16,599 bases of DNA from Haplosporangium gracile. Lineage: Eukaryota; Mortierellomycota; Mortierellomycetes; Mortierellales; Mortierellaceae. Shown in pieces: positions 10,101 through 16,599 of the stretch. The notes under the pieces are model-generated. The model saw only the letters and a program-made list of their open reading frames with translations, ran no database searches and was not told where the DNA came from. The first letter of the stretch is position 1. Each line of letters starts with the position of its first letter. The stretch is taken from positions 1 through 16,599 of the forward strand of contig JAAAUF010000902.1 in the NCBI GenBank assembly GCA_015499985.1, given 5' to 3'. The position numbers and the translations under genes are program-made.

Positions 10101-10986
10101 ATCGAACTTCAAAGGGGTTCCCATCGTCTGGACGCATCCTCGACAGATTTTCTGGGGACGCTGATGATTTCCGAGATGATAATTGCCTGGAGATCGTTCT
10201 TTTTGCGGTCTTATCAGATGACGGGTTGCTGTTTCGTCGTTTCTTCGAAGGAGACGCCGGCGACAGAGTCTAAATACGATCAGAACACAGCATGTTGGTA
10301 TTTTGGAAATACGCGACAGGTACACCTACATACTGAGAACTTAACTGAAATGGTGGAACTTACTGCATCTGATGAACTGGGTGATCCACTGATTTGCTCA
10401 ATCGAATCAAACCGCGAAACTTCGCCTAGATTCTAAATTGGACAAATTCGTACAGGGAACGTTAGAATTGATTGCTTGTTGCAACAGGCTTGAACATGAG
10501 CATAATGGAAATCCAGTTTAGTCTACAAGTTTCACTCACGAGCAACTGTGTTCCTGAGTTGTCGATGGTATCAGAAAGAGAAGGACGTCGGGTCGGTGAA
10601 GAAGGCAGTGGAGGCGGAGAAGGGCTCACGGATGAAGGTTGGAGTCTCATGCAGCGAGGAATCAACCTCCACAACTCATCGTCAAACGCCCTGTTAAAGC
10701 CTTGTGAAAGTCTTTGCTGGTTTTGTCCTCGATTCGGAGTTGATCCCGAGGCCTGTGAACTCGAAGTAGTTTGCTGGAGTGAATCACCTACATGGGCCTG
10801 ATTGCTGTTTTGGAGTTGATTTTGGTGGCGGTTATGAGCAATTGGCGAGAACTGGGTGAGAACAATGGTGGGATGTCCGTGGGTGTGGGTTGGACAGGGG
10901 ACCATGATGCGACGGGACTTGTTGTTGTTGCTGTTGTCAAAGTTGTTGGGTGTGTTGGCCCCGGATCCTCCGGGTGTACATGCCAT
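4122..10986 (-). CDS. BRCA2: BRCA2 orthologue with seven BRC repeats and a helical-OB1-OB2-OB3 DNA-binding domain
   Basis: Recombination mediator expected to load RAD51 on single-stranded DNA in the nucleus, with DSS1 as likely partner. Exons in transcript order: 10986-10540, 10432-10364, 10269-6447, 6387-6273, 6174-5007, 4901-4688, 4570-4122, giving about 2,094 residues. The ATG at 10986 is the first in frame. Residues 1-750 are disordered, with Gln/Asn/Ser/Pro-rich parts, a KKRR nuclear-localisation candidate (181-184) and many S/T-P-x-K/R sites. Seven BRC repeats lie at about 769-1255. The DNA-binding domain follows: helical domain with WLLNHYGQVVWKLA (1528-1541) and QLAYRYEREVNR; OB1 with VSDGWYTIPAVLDP (1631-1644) and ANSTRLARWDIKLGF (1696-1710); OB2 with a short charged helical insertion (~1756-1822); and OB3 ending in the SYAKASLQRL...ADAILRKL helix at the C-terminus. 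Intron 3 is unusually short: a 35-nt alternative ending at 6412 would add eight residues. The gene is divergent from the neighbouring pseudouridine synthase. Identity is very strong; exact termini and intron 3 need cDNA. Confidence 0.93.
7021..7548 (-). repeat. BRC repeats 4-7 (FxxG class) of the BRCA2 orthologue
   Basis: Four tandem BRC repeats in exon 3: repeat 4 at 7465-7548 (residues 1080-1107), repeat 5 at 7333-7416 (1124-1151), repeat 6 at 7180-7263 (1175-1202) and repeat 7 at 7021-7104 (1228-1255). Each is 28 residues, with starts spaced 132, 153 and 159 bp. Repeats 4-6 share GFSSG(S/G)G(K/R)KLAP and end in a W-S-(K/R)-E-(F/L) segment; repeat 7 has GFASGTGKALAPIS and ends FLELE. All four carry Gly where the canonical tetrad FxxA has Ala. 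The strong likeness of repeats 4-6 points to recent tandem amplification. Confidence 0.88.
7672..8481 (-). repeat. BRC repeats 1-3 (FxxA class) of the BRCA2 orthologue
   Basis: Three RAD51-binding BRC repeats coded within exon 3. Repeat 1 is 8398-8481 (residues 769-796, GFRSASGRSTFQIS then LFEGD). Repeat 2 is 7843-7926 (954-981, GFSSASGRRLETIS then MFSDD). Repeat 3 is 7672-7752 (1012-1038, GFSSAGRKPLLQIS then LMQD) and is one residue shorter after the tetrad. All three keep F-x-x-A, which in known BRC-RAD51 complexes mimics the RAD51 self-association motif, and all have a second hydrophobic-acidic segment where LFDE-type motifs occur. Repeat 1 stands apart, 555 bp from repeat 2. Confidence 0.9.
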
Positions 10987-11174
10987 CGTTGGGATCCCTG
11001 CTTGTCCTTGTTTGTTGGTGTGCGATGGTAAAGAGTGGAACAACAAAACGAAACGGACGCGCGCGCCGCCAAAATTGACTCTTCATTCGTTGAGTGACTG
11101 TCATTTTGACGGGGCTGTTTACCAACCGACAAAAGGTGAACCACGAAACGCCTCCTTTTGTCTTTGCGAATGCC
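10987..11174. promoter_or_regulatory. Divergent promoter between BRCA2 and the pseudouridine synthase, with E2F/MCB-like element
   Basis: Only 188 bp separate the two start codons, so both transcripts must start from here. The minus strand at 11055-11074 reads TTTTGGCGGCGCGCGCGTCC, which combines an E2F-like TTTTGGCGGC with ACGCG/CGCGT core words as in fungal MBF sites. Control of a recombination gene by G1/S factors would be sensible, but binding is inferred from sequence alone. No TATA box was identified for either gene. Confidence 0.5.
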
Positions 11175-11259
11175 ATGCTCCGCTCTTCTTTCACCACATT
11201 CGCCTCAAGAATACCACCCTCTTCTCGCATTCCTGCAACAGCCATGCCAAAGGTCGTAA
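11170..11259 (+). other. Out-of-frame upstream AUG frame overlapping the start of the pseudouridine synthase
   Basis: The first ATG in this leader (11170) opens a 29-codon frame ending at TAA 11257-11259. It overlaps the main start at 11175 (the two ATGs are 5 nt apart) and ends just past a second in-frame main ATG at 11244. The ATG at 11170 has C at -3 and C at +4, a weak context, so leaky scanning is likely. A tuning role is possible but unproven. Confidence 0.35.
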
Positions 11260-12692
11260 AACCACGCAAGGGAAAGTCAGTCGTCATCGATACACCTCGC
11301 CCAGAGTTCCGCTTCGAACAAGGGCTTCGTAAAGTCCTCCCATACAAACAGACCTACTTCGCACAAGTGAAGCAGCGTTGGGTCAACCGGACCGTGCCTG
11401 AGGTCTTTGCTTCGGAGATGCCTCGCAGATGTACTCAAAGTATGATTGTAAGTCAATTAATGTTTACTTTCTCCAAGAAACATTACGCCTACTGGAATTG
11501 ACAAAGGCTGACCTTTTTTGCATTTTTTTGCACATCGGTATTAGGTCATGGCCATGAAGAGAGGCGATGTCCTCGTGAACGACAGTATTGTACCCCCTGA
11601 TTACATCCTGAAGGGTGGAGAGAGCCTTCAGTCCAATAACTGCCACAGACATGGTAAGTGATCATATCTACTCATGAACTTTGTCCAATTGAAGCTCTTG
11701 ATAACACCTTAAAATACTAATCTCATTATCTTTTCTACTTAACTACTAGAGCCTCCTGTCCCTGGTATCCCAATCAGAGTTATCGATCAAACAAAGGACT
11801 ACGTCGTATTCGACAAACCACACGGAATTACAGTACATCCAAACGAGCTCAGCTTCTTCAACACTGCCCTTGAGATTCTACGACGCGACCACGACATCCC
11901 AACCTACATGCACGCCATCAATCGCCTGGACGCAGTTACCTCAGGAGTTGTTATCTTTGCTAATGTGGCCGACACTGCGATCCGGGAACGGTTTCAGCCC
12001 CCCAGCTCCACTGACACTACTGACACGGAACGGAACTCTTTAGTGCAAAAGGAATATGTCTGCCGTGTCGTTGGAGAATTCCCTGCGGAATCTCTCGTCG
12101 TCAGTGAGCCTATATTGCCACAAGGAGGAAAAGTTACCATTGATCCTGCAGGAAAACCCTCAGAAACCCGGTTTGAGCGGATATGGTTCGATCCTGCCTC
12201 CAACACCAGCCTTGTCAGATGTAAGTAGTCGTTCTCTTCAGGTTTTTTTTGTTTATCCTAAATGTCCGCAGAATGAACATGCACACTGATTACCGATTTG
12301 TGAATTGCGGATTAAATTATTCAGGCCATTTGAAGACAGGAAGACAGCATCAGATTCGGCTCCACGTCGCACACCTACAACATCCCATCGCCAATGACAA
12401 ACTCTATAACCCAGACTACAGGAATGACTGGGCACTAATGAATCCCAATGCGACCGCCAGCGGCGAGACTCGTTTCTATCCTGTCAACATCCCACCAGAG
12501 CGCCAGCCATACATGCCTTACTACATCACCCCAGAGACACCATGTCACAAATGCAAGGAAGAACAGGAAGCAGTTAACATACCCAACCCAAACAACATGA
12601 AGATCTGGCTCAGGGCTATTCGGTATCAAGGACCTGACTGGAAATTTGAAGTCGACATGCCAGATTGGGCTGACCCCAAGGTCCTTGAATAA
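11175..12692 (+). CDS. RluA-family RNA pseudouridine synthase (Pus9/RPUSD2-like)
   Basis: Predicted to isomerise uridine to pseudouridine in RNA, most likely tRNA. Exons are 11175-11447, 11545-11653, 11750-12220 and 12325-12692; splicing gives 406 residues. Motifs fit the eukaryotic Pus8/Pus9/RPUSD2 branch: CHRHEPPV spanning the exon 2/3 junction (E128), NRLDAVTSG with catalytic Asp D188, VFDKPHGITVHP, the TGRQHQIRLHVAH motif just after the last intron, and a C-terminal CHKCKEE...MKIWLRAIRY segment ending WAD. No RIB2-type deaminase domain is present, so it resembles Pus9 more than yeast Rib2/Pus8. The first 23 residues are rich in Ser, Arg and Ala with no acidic residue and could be a mitochondrial presequence; a second in-frame ATG at 11244 would yield a form without it. 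The family is secure; the target base and compartment are inferred. Confidence 0.92.
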
Positions 12693-12788
12693 AGCCAACC
12701 AATCATTCAAAACGCTACTCGTATGTATTTATTCGTGGTATACAATCGTTAACGGCATTCCATCAAAACAGCATTCTTCCATCGCCTC
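12693..12788. terminator. Compact convergent 3' region with minus-strand polyadenylation signal
   Basis: The pseudouridine synthase (plus) and the flavin monooxygenase (minus) end 96 bp apart. On the minus strand an AATAAA lies at 12728-12733, about 56 bp after the monooxygenase stop, a reasonable cleavage signal. No canonical plus-strand signal is seen for the synthase, so its 3' end may extend into the monooxygenase gene. Confidence 0.5.
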
Positions 12789-14534
12789 TCAAATCCTCTC
12801 GGCGCCGACGAACCGTTTTGGATGAAAGCTCCTGAGACGCCACCAGTAATGCGTGCACGAGCCCCACCACAAAGCGGTGACTCTTCCCTCGTCATTCTGG
12901 TACCAGCTCTTGCAGGCTGACGACCAGACCATGCCCTTCATCTTTTCGTCCAACTCGTCAATAAACTCCTTGCACGCCTCTCTGGTCACCTGAATCGACG
13001 ACAGGTTCTTTTCCATCATATATGAGATTGTCTTGATCGCGTACTCCACCTGCGCTTCAACCATAAACAAAATGCTGTTGTGTCTATTGTGATAGTGAAA
13101 AAATAAGGAAACAGCAAAAGTATTAGTTAATGCAAATATTAATCATTCCTTATTTATAGGTGCAGAGATAGCAGCAGTAATTCATGGGAGGAAGAGAGAC
13201 TTACCCGAGGCCAGTGTTGGGTCCGAGGAGGAAGAACATGTTGGGCGTCTCGGGAGCAGTAAGGCCATAGTAGGTATGAGGATTCTTGCCAAAGACGGCA
13301 TTGATGCACTGACCCTCCTTGCCAATCATAAAGCCTTTGGGGAAGATCTCCTGGACATGGAATCCCGTTGCCAGAATCAACGCATCGACTTCCTGCTCAG
13401 ACTCATCCTTCAGCTTCAAGGTCTGACCCTTGACCCCGACAATAGGCTCGGTATGGACACTTACGTTCTTGCGTGTCAGGGCTGGGTAGTAGTTGGACGA
13501 GACTACAATGCGACGGCAGCCCATATCGTAGGTCGGCGTGAGCTTCTTTCTCAACACCTTGTCGCGGACCTGGACATACCGGAAGAACCAGGCCATCAGG
13601 GTCATGACCTTACGAGGGATCAGGTCCTTCAGTTTGGATGAGAAGGCGGCCACTGTGAACTCGGAGGACCAGTAGAGGAGCTTGTAGTAAATGAAATGAA
13701 CAAAGGGGATGGTACGGAAGATCCACTTCCAGAGGGCGCTGTAGGTCGCGTTCCTACGGGGGACAATGTACGACGCTGTCCTCTGATAGTACTCCAGAGT
13801 CTTGACTTTCTTGACAATTGACGGCACCACTTGGATCGCACTAGCGCCACTACCAACAACGGCCACACGCTTGTTGGTCAAATCGTAGGCATGGTTCCAC
13901 TGAGCTGTGTGCCACTTGGGCCCTTCAAAATTCTCAAACTCTTTGGGTATCTGTGGGATACGCAAGGGACCCATGCCCGAGAACACAATATCGGCCTCGG
14001 TCTGACCTCGCTCTCCATTGTTGAGGTTGACATGGTCCAGAATCCATTTCTGTCGACCCTCATGCCAGGCGACATGGGTGATCTCGGTACGGAACTGAAT
14101 CTTTTCGTAAAGCTTGTACTTGCGAGCGGTGTTGCGGAGGTAGTCCCAGATCTCAGGCTGGGGGGCGTAGTTGCAAGACCAATTGTAGTTAGGCTCGAAG
14201 GAGAAGGCATAATTGTGGGCCTTGACATCACAGGCGCATCCGGGGTAAGTGTTGGACCACCAGGTGCCCCCGATATCGGGCTCGAGCTCGAAGATGGCGA
14301 ATGTCGAGATGTTGAGCTGCGTCTGGATCCTGATTGCTGCGCACAACCCCGAGAATCTATGTTGAGTATAGCGTTATTAAGATTGGCTGGTGTGCTTTTG
14401 ATATGGAAGGGAGAAGTGAGGGCGTTTACAACTAGTCAATTTGACTTTATTTTTTAGTTATGTATGTCTTACCCTGAGCCGATAATGGCAACAACAGGGG
14501 TGGACCCGTCCTTGTATGTTTTTGTCAGCCCCAT
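12789..14534 (-). CDS. Class B flavin-dependent monooxygenase (Baeyer-Villiger-type)
   Basis: FAD- and NADPH-dependent oxygenase, expected to oxidise a ketone, aldehyde or soft heteroatom; the substrate cannot be read from sequence. Exons in transcript order: 14534-14473, 14356-13205, 13083-12789, giving 502 residues. The first FAD-binding site GSGFSG (19-24) is created by splicing exon 1 to exon 2. GGTWWSNTYPGCACDV (50-65) follows, then the fingerprint FEGPKWHTAQWN (164-175), the NADPH site VVGSGASA (187-194), LILATGFHVQ, and GPNTGLGHNS across the last splice junction. The length matches single-domain family members. The fingerprint ends in Asn where most Baeyer-Villiger enzymes have Pro or Asp, so N- or S-oxidation or a divergent enzyme is possible. 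Hydrophobic stretches in the middle (around WIFRTIPFVHFIYYKLLYW) might favour membrane association. It converges with the pseudouridine synthase. Confidence 0.93.
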
Positions 14535-14700
14535 TGCCTCTGTCAGATTAGTGAGTGCGAGTGAGGAGGGGAAATGACCGACTGAATGAATGAAATGGAG
14601 AAGGGAGATGAGAGAAGAAAAGAAAAAGAGATGTTGTTTTTCAGTCGTCTCGCCGTCGATCGGCCTTCATGGCTCTTTTTATACTTTCTCTGCGTATGTG
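14535..14700 (-). promoter_or_regulatory. Promoter and leader of the flavin monooxygenase, with TATA-like box
   Basis: On the minus strand, TATAAAAA lies at 14676-14683, about 142 bp upstream of the start codon at 14534. The leader between them is CT-rich on the minus strand, as is common in fungal core promoters. The start codon has G at +4 (ATGG). The box position fits a leader of about 100 nt; the transcription start itself is not known. Confidence 0.5.
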
Positions 14701-14750
14701 CTCTCGGAAGAAAAAGGGTGTTCGGCTGGCCTGGGCTCAATTGAATTTTT

Positions 14751-14794
14751 CTGTGGGGGAGGGATTCTACATCTGTGGGGGAGGGATTCTACAT
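14751..14794. repeat. Perfect 22-bp tandem duplication upstream of the flavin monooxygenase
   Basis: Two identical, directly adjacent 22-bp units lie at 14751-14772 and 14773-14794. Each holds CTGTGGGGGAGGG followed by ATTCTACAT. The CCCC-containing complement (CCCTCCCCCAC on the minus strand) resembles stress-type zinc-finger binding sites of fungi, about 70-110 bp upstream of the TATA-like box. The duplication is directly visible; regulatory function is a guess. Confidence 0.7.
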
Positions 14795-15984
14795 TTGCAG
14801 TTGCAGACACACTGGGGGGCCGGCCAGAGCGTAGTAGACGTCGTAAAGTGTATCCCTCCCTTTCTCTCTCCGTTCACTTTCACTTGACGCTTGGCAAAAT
14901 AAAAAAAAATCAAACTAACAGATTGATGTTAACGCCAATAGTCTCTTTGAACGTTCATAAGTGAGATGCCCATCCTTTGATACCTACCAAAAACAGGGAA
15001 CTATGACATCCGTGTAGCTTTCTTTAAACTGCACTGGTCGCCTTGGCGTCTACTTCAACGCGTCTTTTTGCTACAACCCGTTAATGGATTGGGTAGGTGT
15101 TTGGAGGAGTAACAATTCAGACTTCTCTGCCCGCATTTCCTTCCAACTCTCTAGTGCAAACATGTCCTACCAACCGATGTTCATTTACTTCCCTCCTGCC
15201 ATGTCAGCACTTAAAAATACAGGAGTATGAAACGTGAATTTCTTACTGCTCGGCACAATCTGTCTAAAAAAGCCATGGGTCCGGAGGAGGGGCGATAAAA
15301 ACGGCAAAGGTGATGGGTGGTCAATCCCCTCGTCTTTTCCTCTGCCATGCACGAAGCGAGTTTTATGAGGAATCAGGGTATGTGTAATGTTTTACTTTTC
15401 TACATCACCGGGATAGTAGTAAGCGAAGGAAGATGTGGAAAGGGTAAAGGGTGATAGATATAAGGTAACGTCGCGACGGACGCATCCAGCGCGTCGTTGT
15501 CGTCGCTGTGTAAGAAAATGGAGGGTATAGCGCGCTTTTAGGCGAAGGCATCTGCGCAATTGATGTTCCGGTCAGCTGAAGGTGAGAAGAAGGCGTGCAA
15601 ACCATTCCAGATGATTGCTATTTCGAAAAAAAAATGAACTTGTTCATACCTAGTTGGGCCATGATCCATAATTCGGAATAAGGAAGAAAAAAGAAACAGA
15701 GTCAAACAGACGGCGACAAAATTCAGTGGCAAAAATGAACTGGGAAACAAGGAAAACAAAGGATGTATTGATAATACTTAGAAGCGATCATCAAGTAATC
15801 GATACTTGGCAAGGTGTCGCCGCCTCGGTTCAGGTCGTTGATGAAGATACTATTGGTGAAGAACTGGAAACAGGACTCGCAAATGGGGTCGACAAGCTAT
15901 CAAGGTGACAAGATGGAGGAAAGCGCTACTTAAGTATCTTTCGCATTTTTGTAGGAACTTAGAACATAAGGAAGGCAAGGGCTC

Positions 15985-16008
15985 TTTTTTTTTTTTTTTT
16001 TTTTTTTT
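15985..16008. repeat. T24 homopolymer tract
   Basis: An uninterrupted run of 24 T on the plus strand. It could be a nucleosome-excluding tract of a promoter for a plus-strand gene beyond the window, or a retroposed poly(A) relic read from the minus strand. No flanking target-site duplication was seen. Confidence 0.8.
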
Positions 16009-16070
16009 CGGGCTTGGCTTGGCTGCTGACGCCTCTCGACCAATCAAGTTCATAGAACATAAATGAACAT

Positions 16071-16106
16071 CCTTCTCTCTCTCTCTCCCTCGCTCTCTCC
16101 CTCCCC
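16071..16106. repeat. CT-rich simple-sequence tract
   Basis: About 36 bp made almost only of C and T, with CT dinucleotides dominating. It lies downstream of the T24 tract and the CCAAT word, an order typical of fungal promoters read to the right, which hints at a gene starting near or beyond the right edge. Confidence 0.6.
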
Positions 16107-16189
16107 GATCTAGATAATTTTCGCCAGCTGTCTCTTTTTCTTTGCCACCATCTGCGAGACCAAAATGAAGATCATCATGCCAGCATTAA

Positions 16190-16599
16190 CCCCGCTTGTA
16201 TAATCTCGACGGTGAGCGTTACGATCTCTCGCTCAACCTTCGATTCAACCCTACCACATTTGTCCCTGCATCGTGTATGCTGGAGATGTCTGAGGCTGAG
16301 AATGACCACATCGACCATCGCATTATCCAAACCCGTCGCATGCTGTACGGTGGCAGCGCCCACCCTGGTAGAATCGACATTGTGACTTTGGCGAATAAGG
16401 ACGCATTGAAGGCAAGGGGTATATGCCAAACCCTTGCCGTGATCACCGCCAGGATCACAACCACGATGTCCCCCTCCTCCCTTTCCCTCGCTGCTGCCAC
16501 CACCAGTGGCGCTAAGACTCGTGGCCTTCGTCGCCTACGCCATTCTCTCTGACCACAGGAGCTTATGGCTCCAGTCCCACCACGCAACTGGAGAAAAAA
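16190..16599 (+). other. Possible 5' end of a gene running off the window; not resolved
   Basis: Downstream of promoter-like tracts, a plus-strand frame is open from 16190 to a stop at 16552. It contains segments such as LDGERYDLSLNLRFNPTTF and MLEMSEAENDHIDHRI that look protein-like, but no ATG opens it; the nearest ATG (16165) is in another frame and stops within 13 codons. A separate ATG at 16565 opens a frame (MAPVPPRNWRK) that continues to the edge of the window. Either may belong to a gene mostly outside the window. No family was recognised. Confidence 0.2.

Larger units (their letters stand above)
14795..16164. other. Intergenic region, no supportable gene
   Basis: About 1.4 kb with only short, non-homologous-looking frames. 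One stretch (15726-15908) stays open on both strands and reads fairly protein-like in a 60-codon plus-strand frame (without ATG at its very start) and on the minus strand between a possible acceptor and no good donor. It was not called as a gene. An ACGCGT word is at 15058-15063 and a CCAAT at 16040-16044. No tRNA or other RNA gene was recognised. Confidence 0.35.

Noticed and set aside
10462..11046. Longer N-terminus for BRCA2 starting upstream of 10986
   Set aside because: The upstream part of the frame begins with a TTG, not ATG; the first ATG in frame is at 10986, so the shorter start is preferred.
13831..14457. 208-codon plus-strand frame
   Set aside because: It is antisense to the flavin monooxygenase, whose motifs and splice junctions clearly define the coding strand.
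15985..16106. Possible retroposon tail or rho-independent-type terminator at the T24 tract
   Set aside because: There is no stem upstream, no target-site duplication and no element body; a simple homopolymer in a eukaryotic promoter-like setting is sufficient.
1..16599. Biosynthetic gene cluster, CRISPR array or mobile element
   Set aside because: The four intact genes have unrelated roles. No regularly spaced repeats, transposase motifs or terminal inverted repeats were seen.

Overview
The window looks like nuclear DNA of a filamentous, early-diverging fungus, plausibly Mortierellomycota or Mucoromycota. The coding genes are split by spliceosomal introns, mostly about 95-130 nt with GTAAGT-type donors, and intergenic DNA is AT-rich with homopolymer tracts. 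A secreted GH18 chitinase with a chitin-binding tail and a large BRCA2 orthologue with several BRC repeats fit that placement. Many ascomycete yeasts have lost BRCA2, and Ustilago Brh2 has a single BRC repeat. The lineage is inferred from gene content only.

Layout: (1) 21-1716, plus strand: complete three-exon GH18 chitinase with signal peptide and C-terminal CBM5/12-like module. (2) 2096-2665, minus strand: a protein-like reading frame broken by two stops, probably a decayed gene. (3) 2666-4121: no supportable gene; purine-rich, repeat-like DNA. (4) 4122-10986, minus strand: seven-exon BRCA2 orthologue of about 2,094 residues, with seven BRC repeats followed by the helical domain and three OB folds. 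(5) 10987-11174: a 188-bp divergent promoter holding a GC-rich E2F/MCB-like element. (6) 11175-12692, plus strand: four-exon RluA-type RNA pseudouridine synthase resembling Pus9/RPUSD2. (7) 12693-12788: a 96-bp convergent 3' spacer. (8) 12789-14534, minus strand: three-exon class B flavin monooxygenase with a Baeyer-Villiger-type fingerprint. (9) 14535-16599: promoter and intergenic DNA with a perfect 22-bp tandem duplication, a T24 tract, a CT-rich tract and weak coding candidates near the edge.

The genes do not form a pathway: cell-wall chitin turnover, homologous recombination, RNA modification and oxidative metabolism lie side by side, as is usual in fungal genomes. The most interesting element is the BRCA2 orthologue. 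Its BRC repeats fall into two classes: three with the usual FxxA RAD51-binding tetrad, and four with FxxG in a more uniform, recently amplified-looking block. It also has a short tower-like insertion, a C-terminus that stops at the third OB fold, and many CDK consensus sites in its N-terminal part. Exon boundaries and protein numbering were worked out by hand from splice motifs and reading-frame continuity; no alignment or database search was run.
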